From Rhodobacteraceae bacterium XHP0102 (lineage in GTDB: Bacteria > Pseudomonadota > Alphaproteobacteria > Rhodobacterales > Rhodobacteraceae): DNA of 64,000 nucleotides. The notes under the pieces were generated by a model. That model had not been told where the DNA came from. It did not search any database and saw nothing but the letters and a program-made list of their open reading frames with translations. Position numbers and translations under genes: made by a program. Position 1 is the first letter of the stretch; each line of letters starts with the position of its first letter. This document shows, one piece after another, positions 35,539 to 45,383 of the stretch. The stretch is from the NCBI GenBank assembly GCA_025751475.1, contig JAOWLD010000001.1, positions 124,001-188,000 of the forward strand, written 5' to 3'.

Positions 35539-36365
35539 GGTCGTGTCTCCTGCACCCAATCGGTTGGGTGGGTTTCATAGCCAAGCGCCACCAAATCCGC
35601 GCCGAATGTTTCGGCATAGTCTTCGGCAATGGCACGGGGGAGTTCTTCGCGCCACCGCGCGGGCGCGCCCGAGTCGATATGGATATCCAAAGTCGCGCCA
35701 ATGCGATCACGATGGGTCATGGATCCGAACAGGGAATGATCGAGGAAACACGCACGCCCAATGTCGATTGCGCCCGCGTCAAAGCCCAAGAAATACAGGA
35801 TGTCCGCGAAAAGCGCGCCATCCTGATCTGCCATCAAATCCTCGTATCGGATTTCGGCAAATGTATCGCGGGTGTAATCCCATGCGGTCATTTCCGCGAT
35901 GGTTTGCGCGTGCCGCCCTGCCATCTCAAAGCGCAATTGTGAGGACAGATCAGGCAGGCTGCGCATATGGTCGAGATAGGATTTTCCGCCAAGCTTGGGG
36001 TCTGGCAGGGCCATCTGCGGCTCGCGCGCATCGGGCACGCGGGCATGATAGCGCGCGCCTGAGATCAGCACATCGCGTGGATCACGGATCATGTGCAGAC
36101 CGCGCATATCCGTGCGGGCCAGAGTCTCGGGAGCAAAATCGGAGGACCAATGCGCGATGACATTGCGCCCCTCCGCTGCCGTGGCGGTTTTGCCAAAGCC
36201 GAAGGGGAGGTTCAACTTGTAGCACATCGCGCGGAACACCCAGCGCATCCACAGCGTGCCCGTCTTGTGGTGGGTGCCGATGCAAATCAGGCGCACAGGG
36301 GTGGCGGGCGCAGTGATATGATCTGCGCCCGTCTGGAAATCGGTGGTCATTGTCTGCACGCCCAC
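35535..36365 (-). CDS. Sulfotransferase-domain protein inside the sdh operon
   Basis: A 276-residue PAPS-dependent sulfotransferase-like protein. The 5'-phosphosulfate loop is IGTHHKTGTLWMRWVFR (about 29-45) and the 3'-phosphate loop is HMIRDPRDVLISGARYH (about 91-107, Arg94 and Ser102). EIRYEDLMAD and a C-terminal helix complete the fold. The acceptor is unknown. A GTG start at 36365 is chosen because AAGGGAG sits 6 nt upstream; an ATG five codons later has no site. It starts 11 bp after the sdhA stop and overlaps the next gene by 4 bp, so it is clearly expressed with succinate dehydrogenase. Confidence 0.85.
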   Translation of the reverse strand: MGVQTMTTDFQTGADHITAPATPVRLICIGTHHKTGTLWMRWVFRAMCYKLNLPFGFGKTATAAEGRNVIAHWSSDFAPETLARTDMRGLHMIRDPRDVLISGARYHARVPDAREPQMALPDPKLGGKSYLDHMRSLPDLSSQLRFEMAGRHAQTIAEMTAWDYTRDTFAEIRYEDLMADQDGALFADILYFLGFDAGAIDIGRACFLDHSLFGSMTHRDRIGATLDIHIDSGAPARWREELPRAIAEDYAETFGADLVALGYETHPTDWVQETRP

Positions 36366-36376
36366 CGCATTCTCCC

Positions 36377-38185
36377 TTAGTAAACCCGCGCTTTCGGCGC
36401 GATTTTCTTCAGGTCGATCCCGCCTTCAGAAACAGGGGTCAGCGGGTCGAGGTGCACGGGACGGTAATCAAGTTCCACTTTTTTGCCGTCCACCACGGCC
36501 AAGCTGTGCTTGCGCCATGTCTTGTCATCGCGATCTGGATAATCCTCATGCGCGTGTGCGCCACGGCTTTCTTTGCGTGCCTCAGCAGAGACAATCGTGG
36601 CCAAGGCGTTTGGCATGAGGTTGGTCAGCTCCAATGTCTCCATCAGGTCTGAATTCCACACAAGGCTGCGGTCTGTGACCGACAGGTCATCCATTTTGGC
36701 CGCAACCGCCGCCATTTTTGCGCAGCCTTCGGCAAGCGTTTTGTCAGTGCGGAAAACGGCGGCATCCGCTTGCATGGTTTTTTGCATTTCAAGGCGCAGC
36801 TCGGCGGTGGCAACCGTGCCCTTCGCATGGCGCAGCCCGTCAAAGCGGGCAAGGGCCGCGTCAAGGCTGGCTTGGTTCAAGGCGGGGTTTGCGGTTTCAG
36901 GATCAACCACTTTCCCCGCGCGAATGGCCGCCGCACGACCAAACACCACAAGGTCAATCAGCGAGTTTGAGCCAAGGCGGTTCGCACCATGCACCGAGGC
37001 GCAACCCGCCTCGCCTACGGCCATCAAGCCAGGAACGACTGCATCGGGGTTATCCTTGGTGGGGTTTAGAACCTCGCCCCAGTAATTGGTGGGGATGCCG
37101 CCCATGTTGTAATGCACAGTTGGCAGCACGGGGATCGGCTCGCGGGTCACGTCCACGCCCGCAAAAATCCGTGCGCTTTCCGAGATGCCAGGCAGACGCT
37201 CGGCCAATGTTTCTGGCGGCAGATGGTTGAGATGCAGGAAGATATGATCTTTCTCTTTCCCGACACCGCGCCCTTCGCGGATTTCCATGGTCATGCAGCG
37301 CGAGACCACATCGCGGGACGCGAGGTCTTTGTAGGTTGGGGCATAGCGTTCCATGAAACGCTCGCCCTCTGAATTGGTCAGATAGCCACCCTCGCCACGC
37401 GCGCCTTCAGTGATCAGGCAGCCTGCGCCGTAAATGCCCGTTGGGTGGAATTGCACGAATTCCATATCCTGAAGCGGTAGGCCCTGACGCGCGACCATGC
37501 CGCCGCCATCGCCCGTGCAGGTATGTGCAGATGTGGCCGAGAAATAGGCGCGACCATAGCCGCCCGTGGCCAGAACAACCATCTTGGCATTGAAGGCGTG
37601 CAGCGTGCCATCATCCAATTTCCATGCCAGAACGCCTTGGCACTGGCCGTCTTCGGACATGATCAGATCGGTTGCGAAATACTCGATGTAGAAATTCGCA
37701 TTGTTCTTCAGCGATTGACCATAGAGCGTGTGCAAGATCGCGTGGCCTGTGCGGTCGGCCGCGGCACAGGTGCGCTGCACGGGTGGGCCTTCGCCAAATT
37801 CGGTGGTGTGACCGCCAAAGGGGCGCTGATAAATCTTGCCTTCTTCGGTGCGCGAGAAGGGCACGCCGTAATGTTCCAATTCGTAAACGGCCTTTGGCGC
37901 TTCGCGGGCGAGGTATTCCATCGCATCCGTATCGCCCAGCCAATCCGACCCTTTGACCGTGTCATACATATGCCACTGCCAACTGTCAGGCCCCATATTG
38001 CCCAAGGAAGCCGCGATGCCGCCTTGTGCCGCAACAGTGTGTGAACGGGTTGGGAAAACCTTGGTCACGCAGGCAGTCTTGAGGCCCTGTTCGGCCATGC
38101 CCAGTGTCGCGCGCAGGCCCGATCCGCCCGCACCCACAACGACAACGTCATAGCTGTGATGGTGAATTTCGTAGGAAGCGGTCAT
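36377..38185 (-). CDS. sdhA: Succinate dehydrogenase flavoprotein subunit
   Basis: A 602-residue catalytic subunit of complex II oxidising succinate to fumarate. FAD dinucleotide motif [20 protein letters not shown] (about 15-34); covalent-FAD His49 in [13 protein letters not shown]; substrate-site motifs [21 protein letters not shown] and [18 protein letters not shown]-terminal [18 protein letters not shown] is standard. The start at 38185 aligns with the family N-terminus. Second gene block of the operon after sdhC and sdhD, 25 bp spacing. Confidence 0.98.
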   Translation of the reverse strand: MTASYEIHHHSYDVVVVGAGGSGLRATLGMAEQGLKTACVTKVFPTRSHTVAAQGGIAASLGNMGPDSWQWHMYDTVKGSDWLGDTDAMEYLAREAPKAVYELEHYGVPFSRTEEGKIYQRPFGGHTTEFGEGPPVQRTCAAADRTGHAILHTLYGQSLKNNANFYIEYFATDLIMSEDGQCQGVLAWKLDDGTLHAFNAKMVVLATGGYGRAYFSATSAHTCTGDGGGMVARQGLPLQDMEFVQFHPTGIYGAGCLITEGARGEGGYLTNSEGERFMERYAPTYKDLASRDVVSRCMTMEIREGRGVGKEKDHIFLHLNHLPPETLAERLPGISESARIFAGVDVTREPIPVLPTVHYNMGGIPTNYWGEVLNPTKDNPDAVVPGLMAVGEAGCASVHGANRLGSNSLIDLVVFGRAAAIRAGKVVDPETANPALNQASLDAALARFDGLRHAKGTVATAELRLEMQKTMQADAAVFRTDKTLAEGCAKMAAVAAKMDDLSVTDRSLVWNSDLMETLELTNLMPNALATIVSAEARKESRGAHAHEDYPDRDDKTWRKHSLAVVDGKKVELDYRPVHLDPLTPVSEGGIDLKKIAPKARVY

Positions 38186-38210
38186 GTTCCGTCTGCTCCT
38201 GTCTGTCTGT

Positions 38211-38582
38211 TCAAAACGCGAGTTTTGCAATCGCGAAAAGCCCTGTCGCCATCAGCCCGTAGGAGATGATCGAAAAGGCGATGAGAGAGGCTTTGCGGGT
38301 CAGTCCGCCTGTATAATCCTCGATTACGGTTTGGATGCCGAGGCGGAAGTGATGCAAGCCCACGATGATCATCAGCGCCATAATCAAGGCGCGCAGCGGG
38401 TGACCAAGGGCCACAATCACAGCTTCATAGGGTTGTCCAAGCAAAGGGCCAAAGGTGAACACAAAAATTGGCGTCAACGCCAAGAGAGCCACCGAGGTGA
38501 CGGTCATGGTCCAAAAATGTCCTGTCCCCGAACCAGCAGAGCCAAGACCCACGACACGTTTGCGATCTGTTGCGAATTTCAT
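38211..38582 (-). CDS. sdhD: Succinate dehydrogenase membrane anchor subunit
   Basis: A 123-residue three-helix membrane protein. A short cytosolic N-terminus ([24 protein letters not shown]) resembles alphaproteobacterial SdhD, with helices at about 25-47, 57-78 and 98-120. The [14 protein letters not shown] motif (HxxxGxxxxxxDY) between helices contributes heme/quinone ligands. Start at 38582 is set by AGGAAAGG and by the family N-terminus. Lies between sdhC and sdhA. Confidence 0.93.
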   Translation of the reverse strand: MKFATDRKRVVGLGSAGSGTGHFWTMTVTSVALLALTPIFVFTFGPLLGQPYEAVIVALGHPLRALIMALMIIVGLHHFRLGIQTVIEDYTGGLTRKASLIAFSIISYGLMATGLFAIAKLAF

Positions 38583-38601
38583 ATCTTGTGCCTTTCCTGC
38601 C

Positions 38602-38985
38602 TTAGACAACAAGGATGGTGAGAAGGGTAAGGACCACCGCGCCAAAGATCATGGCCCAACCCATGCGATCAGCCGCGTCCAATTCCAGACCCCGGCCTGT
38701 GTCCCAAATCAAATGGCGCAAGCCGCCCAGCGTGTGATACCATAGCCCAAGAACGGATGCGGTCATGATCACATCCCCGAGGATGGAGGTCAGTAACCCA
38801 TCGACAAGCTCAAAATAGGCTTGGCCCGTAGCGGCGGCCAGGAGCCACCAAACAATAAGAATCGCGGAGCCAAGCATGGCAACGCCCGTAATGCGGTTGA
38901 GGATAGATGTCGCGGAGTTGAGCTGTTTGCGATAAATCTGCAAATGCGGCGACAAAGGGCGATTGCCCCGATTTACGTCTGCCAT
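38602..38985 (-). CDS. sdhC: Succinate dehydrogenase cytochrome b556 subunit
   Basis: A 127-residue heme b-binding anchor. The signature RPLSPHLQIYRKQLNSATSILNRITGVAM (quinone site) comes first, then three membrane helices, and the heme His region WYHTLGGLRHLIWDTGRGL (about 88-106). First gene of the operon. GAGAGGG precedes the ATG at 38985. The upstream 206 bp contains the paired GTGATCAC operator. Confidence 0.96.
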   Translation of the reverse strand: MADVNRGNRPLSPHLQIYRKQLNSATSILNRITGVAMLGSAILIVWWLLAAATGQAYFELVDGLLTSILGDVIMTASVLGLWYHTLGGLRHLIWDTGRGLELDAADRMGWAMIFGAVVLTLLTILVV

Positions 38986-39130
38986 TCTGGGAACCCTCTC
39001 AGGTTGTCGTGGTCTGGTCTTCTGTTCAACGACTATCCATACGCGAATTTTCGTCCCTGTCACGGGGGTTGCGGGGTCTAAGCGATGAATTTCGTGCAAA
39101 ATTTGATGATTTAGTGTCGCAAGATAGGTT

Positions 39131-39162
39131 TTGTGATCACAAGTTAAAATCCCGTGATCACG
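39131..39162 (-). promoter_or_regulatory. Twin palindromic operator upstream of sdhCDAB
   Basis: Two perfect palindromes: TTGTGATCACAA (39131-39142) and CGTGATCACG (39153-39162), centres exactly 21 bp apart (two helical turns). Read toward sdhC the order is CGTGATCACG then TTGTGATCACAA. The same order and spacing occurs before sucC at 44046-44077. Confidence 0.72.
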
Positions 39163-39191
39163 AAAATTGCGCTGAATTCAGCTTTTGATCC

Positions 39192-40226
39192 TCAGCGCGG
39201 CATCAGTACCCAATAATCCAGATCAAGAAGGATATGGGGCAGGTATTTGCCCGCCTCATCGCGCAAACGTCCTGCGGTTCCCGCGGCGCTCGTTGCAACA
39301 AGGCGCAGACGCAGCGCGCCTACACTGGGCGATGCGGTTTCGGCTTTGTCCAAAACCTCAGACCATGCACGGATCGTGGTGCCTGCAAAGCATGGGTTGG
39401 CATGGGCGCCGCCATTGATCCCCGCGATCACTTGCGCATTGGCCAAACCATTAAATGACAAGGCCCGCGCCATCGAGATGACATGGCCGCCATAGATCAA
39501 CCGTTGGCCATCTTCGCGGAAGGTTGCGTCAAAGTGCACCTTGGCGGTGTTTTGCCACGCGCGGGTGGCCAACATATGCTCGGCCTCCTCAACGGTGACC
39601 CCGTCAACATGGTCGATCACTTCGCCGATCTCATAATCGCCCCAGCGATGCGGCTCGCCCGCGCGGGTGAAATCGTAATCCCCAAAATGCAGCCCATCGG
39701 GGCGGGTTAACGTATCGGCGGCGATCACATTTTGCAGGTCTGGGATCACCGTTTCTGGGGCAGGGGCATCCAGATTGTTTTTGCGCACCATCACCCAACG
39801 CACATAATCCAAAACCACGTCACCGTGTTGGTTCGTGCCTTGGCTGCGGACATAGACCACCCCCGATTTCCCATTGGAGTTTTCTTTTAGGCCAATCACT
39901 TGGCTGCGCGCGGTCAGGCTGTCGCCTGCATAGACAGGTCGCAAGAAACGCCCTTCGGCATAGCCCAGATTGGCCACAGCATTGAGCGAGATATCGGGCA
40001 CGGTTTTGCCGAATACGATGTGAAAGGTGATCAGATCATCCATAGGGCTCTGCGCCAGCCCGCATGATTGCGCAAAGGCATCGGAGGAATGAAGGGCGTG
40101 ACGGGCGGGATAGAGTGCGTGATACAGCGCACGTTCCCCCCTCGAAACCGTGCGTGGAACGGCGTGCTCAATCACTTGGCCGAGGCGATAGTCCTCAAAG
40201 AAATTGCCAGAATTGGTTTTCATCAT
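39192..40226 (-). CDS. mch: Mesaconyl-CoA hydratase (beta-methylmalyl-CoA dehydratase)
   Basis: A 344-residue double hot-dog MaoC-type hydratase that converts mesaconyl-CoA to beta-methylmalyl-CoA in the EMC pathway. N-terminal GNFFEDYRLGQVIEHAVPRTVSRGERALYHALYP and DDLITFHIVFGKTVPDISLNAVANLGYAEGRFL form the first domain; GDYEIGEVIDHVDGVTVEEAEHMLATRAWQNTAKVHFD and YGGHVISMARALSFNGLANA carry the second MaoC-like active region. Start at 40226 is supported by AAAGGA; in-frame codons upstream run back through the DUF1737 gene and are not conserved. Downstream of mcl2, nnrU and DUF1737 on the same strand. Confidence 0.94.
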   Translation of the reverse strand: MMKTNSGNFFEDYRLGQVIEHAVPRTVSRGERALYHALYPARHALHSSDAFAQSCGLAQSPMDDLITFHIVFGKTVPDISLNAVANLGYAEGRFLRPVYAGDSLTARSQVIGLKENSNGKSGVVYVRSQGTNQHGDVVLDYVRWVMVRKNNLDAPAPETVIPDLQNVIAADTLTRPDGLHFGDYDFTRAGEPHRWGDYEIGEVIDHVDGVTVEEAEHMLATRAWQNTAKVHFDATFREDGQRLIYGGHVISMARALSFNGLANAQVIAGINGGAHANPCFAGTTIRAWSEVLDKAETASPSVGALRLRLVATSAAGTAGRLRDEAGKYLPHILLDLDYWVLMPR

Positions 40227-40243
40227 ACCGTTCCTTTGCCTCT

Positions 40244-40444
40244 TTATTGCTGCCCAAGTTTCATATCGGGGTGATAGGCATCTGCGATGTGTTTGGTCAC
40301 GGCTTGAGCGCAGCGCATTTTGTTTGTGCTTGGATCGAAAGCATAGCAGGGGCTGCCATAGAGCGCCCACCCCTTGGCCAAAGCCTCTGACACTTTGTGA
40401 CAAAAAACGGATGTGTCTTCCTCAGTCAGAAGACGATAAATCAT
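40244..40444 (-). CDS. DUF1737 domain protein
   Basis: A 66-residue protein, MIYRLLTEEDTSVFCHKVSEAL then KGWALYGSPCYAFDP...AVTKHI...YHPDMKLGQQ. This is the DUF1737 pattern (short, F-C-H-x-V-x-E-A-L followed by GW-L-GSP). Function unknown. The start at 40444 is preferred since GAGG lies 5 nt upstream; an ATG five codons earlier overlaps the nnrU stop. Sits 17 bp before mch and is likely co-transcribed. Confidence 0.78.
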   Translation of the reverse strand: MIYRLLTEEDTSVFCHKVSEALAKGWALYGSPCYAFDPSTNKMRCAQAVTKHIADAYHPDMKLGQQ

Positions 40445-40451
40445 ATGCGCC

Positions 40452-41006
40452 TCAGCCATAGGGGAAATACCCCAAAAGGGTGTGGACATACCCGACCGCC
40501 ACCATCGCAACCGCGCCCGCCACCAATGCCAATCCGTCTTTGGCAATGCTTGGGTTTGCGGGGCGCACCCAATCACGGCCTTGGCGGTTGATAATGATCA
40601 CCGAGGCCACGGCCCAAGCCAGCATTCCGCCAAACAGAACAATCGAGGCCAAATCGCCATTCACCAAGAGGTGCCCGATGGCCCATGCTTTTATGGCCGA
40701 AAGCTGTTTGTGCCGAACGCGCGCTGCGATTGTGCCTGCGATCTGCGACAATGCAAACAGCCAAAACGCAATCAACATCAAGAGGTTGTTGACATGGGTC
40801 AGGAAGGCAGGCGGGGACCAGAGTTGCACCACAGGGGCGGCGCGATACCCGACAATCATCAGCGCCACGCCTGCAAGCATGGCCACGGTCAGGATCAGTC
40901 GTCCTTTGGGATCGCCCAACTGGGCGCGAAAATCAGGCGCAAGGCGTTTGACCCAATGGCCCCCCGCAAAAAGGGCAAGCCCGATGATGAGGAGAAGATA
41001 GCCCAT
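40452..41006 (-). CDS. NnrU family integral membrane protein
   Basis: A 184-residue protein with five or six hydrophobic segments (MGYLLLIIGLALFAGGHWVKR at the start, LILTVAMLAGVALMIVGY, NNLLMLIAFWLFALSQIAGTI, VLFGGMLAWAVASVIII, LVAGAVAMVAVGYV). Conserved polar signature GHWVKR, RHKQLSAIKAWAIGHLLVNGD. NnrU relatives affect nitrite/nitric-oxide respiration genes and resemble the NnrS-linked membrane proteins and 15-cis-zeta-carotene isomerase; role here unknown. Its ATG overlaps the mcl2 stop by one base. Confidence 0.88.
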   Translation of the reverse strand: MGYLLLIIGLALFAGGHWVKRLAPDFRAQLGDPKGRLILTVAMLAGVALMIVGYRAAPVVQLWSPPAFLTHVNNLLMLIAFWLFALSQIAGTIAARVRHKQLSAIKAWAIGHLLVNGDLASIVLFGGMLAWAVASVIIINRQGRDWVRPANPSIAKDGLALVAGAVAMVAVGYVHTLLGYFPYG

Positions 41007-41884
41007 TACTGTTGCTCCAATTCTGCAATTGCTTCTGCTTTTGCAAGCGTGGCGCGGGCCGTCTCAACGTGAAGGTTTTCTACGATTTTTCCATCAACAA
41101 CTGCGACCGCTTCGCCACGTGCGATGGCTTCATCATAGGCTGCAATCTGGCGGCGGGCGAGGTCAATCTCGGAATCGGATGGCGAAAAAACCTGATTTGC
41201 AATTTCAAGTTGCGCAGGATGGATCAAGGTTTTGCCATCCATGCCCCAGTCACGCGCTTCGATACATTCTGCGTGCAACCCATCCTCATCCTTGAAGGCG
41301 TTATAGACACCATCAATGCAGACAATCCCATGGGCGCGTGCGGCCATCAGGCAGGATTGAAGCGCGAAATGCATCGCGGCGCGGTTGCGCGATCCAAGGT
41401 CCTTGGCCAAGTCATTCGTGCCCATGATGAACCCTGCCATACGCGGTGCGGCAGCAATGGCGCTGGCGTTCAAAATGCCAAGAGGTGTTTCCATCATTGC
41501 CCAGATGCGTGTTGCCTGCGCTGCGGGGATGGTGTCGAGATAAGCCGCCACCGCCGCGATATCATCTGCGGAATTCACCTTAGGCAGCAAAATGGCCTCT
41601 GGTCCAATCGTGGCAAGGCTTTCAAGATCGTCTCTGCCCCAGATCGTATCACGGCCATTGATCCGTATGATCTGCGCCCGTCTGCCGTAGCCGCCTGCGG
41701 TGAGACATCCCTTGAGAATATCGCGTGCAGCGACCTTTTCATCCGGGGCTACAGCGTCTTCGAGATCGAAGATAATGGCATCCGTCTGCAGGCCTTGCGC
41801 CTTTTCCAAGGCCCGTTCCTTTGACGCGGGAATATAAAGAACGGAACGGAAAGGTCGCGCGCTGCGTGCGGGTGTATCAGGCAT
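41006..41884 (-). CDS. mcl2: (3S)-malyl-CoA thioesterase
   Basis: A 292-residue HpcH/HpaI/CitE-like TIM-barrel protein: RSVLYIPASKERALEKAQGLQTDAIIFDLEDAVAPDEK, RINGRDTIWGRDD, LPKVNSADDIAAV, WAMMETPLGILNASAIA (metal Glu), GTNDLAKDLG, and GMDGKTLIHPAQLEIANQVFSP. The short length, lacking the Mcl1 C-terminal lid extension, and the position beside mch and mdh fit the malyl-CoA thioesterase Mcl2 rather than the malyl-CoA/beta-methylmalyl-CoA lyase Mcl1 (about 318 residues). Mcl2 hydrolyses malyl-CoA to malate. A citramalyl-CoA lyase-type activity is the alternative. First gene of the mcl2-nnrU-DUF1737-mch set. Confidence 0.83.
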   Translation of the reverse strand: MPDTPARSARPFRSVLYIPASKERALEKAQGLQTDAIIFDLEDAVAPDEKVAARDILKGCLTAGGYGRRAQIIRINGRDTIWGRDDLESLATIGPEAILLPKVNSADDIAAVAAYLDTIPAAQATRIWAMMETPLGILNASAIAAAPRMAGFIMGTNDLAKDLGSRNRAAMHFALQSCLMAARAHGIVCIDGVYNAFKDEDGLHAECIEARDWGMDGKTLIHPAQLEIANQVFSPSDSEIDLARRQIAAYDEAIARGEAVAVVDGKIVENLHVETARATLAKAEAIAELEQQ

Positions 41885-41999
41885 ATGGCCCCCTTGGGTG
41901 ACTGATTCTGCGTTGCAGCATAGAAAGCAGGATGGTCGCGCGACCGCAAGTTACGTTTTGACGCATATAAAAGAAATTTTATTTCGCGAAGGCGCAGAA

Positions 42000-42752
42000 C
42001 TAGAACAGCCCATCATAGACAAGTTTCATCCCTGTCAGCACTAAGGCGACATAGGTGATCCCGAAAAAGAGCCGTTCTGGAATGGCGTGATGTGCTTTCA
42101 CTCCTGCCCATGTGCCCAAAATCGCAACAGGGGCAAGGAGGGCGACATCGCCCATCAATTCCCATGAAAACAGGCCCAAATAGGCATAGCTCGCGAATTT
42201 CATGAGATTGATTGCCCAGAACACGATGACGGTTGTGGCTTGATACAAGGTTTTCCCAACATCGCGCTGCGAGAGCATGAAAACCGCAACCGCGGGTCCA
42301 CCTGCATGGGAAATGAAACTGGTGAAACCTGCTGCGATCCCCGCAATAATTCCGTCCCGGGCTGAGAAATCGCGCGGTTTTGGTGAAATCCATGCCCGTG
42401 CTCGCGCCAATTGGAACAATGGAAACAGCAGCGCAATCGCCCCTATCATCAGGCGCAGCGCATCTGCTGAAATGATTTTGAACAACAGTATGCCCCCGAT
42501 ACAGCCAAAAACGGAACCGATCACCAAGACGCGGGTTGAGGGGCCATCCCATTGTTTCCAATAGGGTTTCAGCGCCGAGAAATCCATGATGATCAGCAGA
42601 GGCAGCATCAGCGCCAACGCATGGGTTGGCTCCATCACGATGGCGAGAATCGCTGAGGAAACAAAACCGATGCCGGACCCAAAGCCGCCCTTGGACATAC
42701 CCGCGACAAAGACAGCGAATGCGGCTATCGGCCAAAGCCAACCCTCGAGCAT
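42000..42752 (-). CDS. TauE/SafE family sulfite/organic anion exporter
   Basis: A 250-residue permease with about eight membrane helices in two repeats. The family glycine motifs appear at the start of each half: GMSKGGFGSGIGFVSSAILAIVM (about 18-40) and GIAAGFTSFISHAGGPAVAVFML (about 137-160). Related proteins export sulfite, sulfoacetate or other anions; the substrate is not evident. GGAGGGG precedes the ATG. It is 115 bp upstream of mcl2 on the same strand, but that gap likely contains mcl2's own promoter. Divergent from mdh. Confidence 0.88.
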   Translation of the reverse strand: MLEGWLWPIAAFAVFVAGMSKGGFGSGIGFVSSAILAIVMEPTHALALMLPLLIIMDFSALKPYWKQWDGPSTRVLVIGSVFGCIGGILLFKIISADALRLMIGAIALLFPLFQLARARAWISPKPRDFSARDGIIAGIAAGFTSFISHAGGPAVAVFMLSQRDVGKTLYQATTVIVFWAINLMKFASYAYLGLFSWELMGDVALLAPVAILGTWAGVKAHHAIPERLFFGITYVALVLTGMKLVYDGLF

Positions 42753-42799
42753 GATTTCCCCTCCGCATCAGGATTTTTTGTCAAAATACAATGTTTTGA

Positions 42800-43909
<1,110 letters not shown>

Positions 43910-43936
43910 TTACAGGCTGTTTTGGAAATGAAGATG

Positions 43937-43965
43937 AAAAGGCGGCGATCTGCGCCGCCTTTTTC
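43937..43965 (+). terminator. Intrinsic terminator of mdh
   Basis: Perfect stem AAAGGCGGCG/CGCCGCCTTT (10 bp) with a short loop and T-run. Confidence 0.88.
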
Positions 43966-44045
43966 TGTTTGAAATATTGGTGAGTCGCAGCGATTGACAC
44001 ACTCTTAAGGCGAGCGCTTTGGTGACAATCACATGACGCCCTTTT

Positions 44046-44077
44046 GTGATCACGCTTAATTTTTCTGTGATCACAAA
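44046..44077 (+). promoter_or_regulatory. Twin palindromic operator upstream of sucCDAB
   Basis: GTGATCACG (44046-44054) and CTGTGATCACAAA (44065-44077) with palindrome centres exactly 21 bp apart and a T-rich 13-bp gap, repeating the order and spacing seen before sdhC. A degenerate third half-pair, GTGA-CAA-TCAC, lies at 44022-44032. Ends 110 bp before the sucC ATG. Confidence 0.72.
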
Positions 44078-44185
44078 TGCCGAATTTTGCCCATAAAACT
44101 AAGCTGCCGCACAAATTGCCGTTTATTTTACGTGGCGGGATGTGTTTACACCGCGTGAAATGACAGCAACACACGGGACAGTTTC

Positions 44186-45379
44186 ATGAACATTCATGAA
44201 TATCAGGCGAAAGCCTTGCTTCGCCAATATGGCGCACCGGTCAGCGATGGCCGCGTTGTTCTCAAAGCCGAAGAGGCGAAAACCGCCGCAGGCGAACTGG
44301 ACGGCCCGCTTTGGGTGGTTAAGGCGCAAATCCACGCGGGCGGACGCGGTAAGGGCAAATTCAAAGAAGCGGATGCGGGTGAAAAGGGCGGTGTGCGTCT
44401 GGCAAAATCCGTTGAGGAGGCTGCCGCCGAAGCCAAAAAGATGCTGGGTCGCACCCTTGTGACCCATCAAACGGGCCCAGTGGGTAAAGTTGTCAACCGC
44501 ATCTATATCGAAGATGGCTCTGGCATTGAGCGCGAACTTTACCTCGCGTTGTTGGTGGATCGTCAGACCAGCCGCATTTCCTTCGTTTGCTCGACCGAAG
44601 GCGGCATGGATATCGAAGACGTGGCGGCAAAGACGCCCGAAAAAATTCTGTCTTTCTCGGTTGACCCAGCCACGGGCTATCAGGCCTTCCACGGACGCCG
44701 CATTGCTTTCTCGCTTGGTCTTGAGGGCAAGCAGGTCAAGGAATGCGTGAGCCTTATGGGTATCCTCTACAAAGCCTTCGTTGAGAAGGACATGGAGATG
44801 CTTGAGATCAACCCTCTGATCGTCACTGACGAGGGCAGTCTCAAGGTGCTGGACGCGAAGGTTGGGTTTGATGGCAACGCGATTTACCGTAACGCGGATA
44901 TCGCAGCCCTTCGGGATGAGACCGAAGAGGACCCAAAGGAGCTGATGGCTTCGAAATATGATCTGAATTACATCGCATTGGACGGTGAGATTGGCTGTAT
45001 GGTCAACGGCGCGGGTCTTGCGATGGCTACGATGGATATCATCAAGCTTTATGGTGCGGAGCCTGCCAACTTCCTTGATGTGGGCGGCGGCGCGACCAAA
45101 GAGAAGGTGACCGAGGCGTTCAAGATCATCACCTCTGACCCTAATGTGAAAGGTATTCTGGTGAATATCTTCGGTGGCATCATGCGCTGCGACATCATCG
45201 CGGAAGGTGTGGTTGCCGCGGTGAAAGAGGTTGGATTGCAAGTGCCATTGGTCGTCCGTCTTGAGGGGACGAATGTGGAAAAGGGCAAAGAGATCATCAA
45301 CACTTCTGGTCTCAACGTGATTGCGGCGGACAACCTGTCTGACGCGGCGCAGAAAATTGTCAAAGCGGTGAAAGGCTGA
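44186..45379 (+). CDS. sucC: Succinate--CoA ligase, beta subunit
   Basis: A 397-residue ATP-grasp subunit of succinyl-CoA synthetase. [19 protein letters not shown] opens the ATP-grasp fold; [17 protein letters not shown] binds nucleotide; EINPLIV and [25 protein letters not shown] with [18 protein letters not shown] and [17 protein letters not shown] form the CoA-ligase domain. It couples substrate-level phosphorylation to succinyl-CoA cleavage in the TCA cycle. First gene of the suc cluster, 4 bp before sucD. Confidence 0.98.
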   Translation: MNIHEYQAKALLRQYGAPVSDGRVVLKAEEAKTAAGELDGPLWVVKAQIHAGGRGKGKFKEADAGEKGGVRLAKSVEEAAAEAKKMLGRTLVTHQTGPVGKVVNRIYIEDGSGIERELYLALLVDRQTSRISFVCSTEGGMDIEDVAAKTPEKILSFSVDPATGYQAFHGRRIAFSLGLEGKQVKECVSLMGILYKAFVEKDMEMLEINPLIVTDEGSLKVLDAKVGFDGNAIYRNADIAALRDETEEDPKELMASKYDLNYIALDGEIGCMVNGAGLAMATMDIIKLYGAEPANFLDVGGGATKEKVTEAFKIITSDPNVKGILVNIFGGIMRCDIIAEGVVAAVKEVGLQVPLVVRLEGTNVEKGKEIINTSGLNVIAADNLSDAAQKIVKAVKG

Positions 45380-45383
45380 ACTT

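Noticed and set aside
34542-35942. 466-codon plus-strand frame opposite sdhB, the lipoprotein and the sulfotransferase
   Set aside because: It spans three well-supported minus-strand genes and has no recognisable domains; high-GC antisense frames of this kind are common.
39131-39162. Reading the TGTGATCACA boxes as CRP/FNR sites
   Set aside because: CRP/FNR half-sites need a 4-6 bp spacer between TGTGA/TTGAT and the inverted half; here the halves abut.
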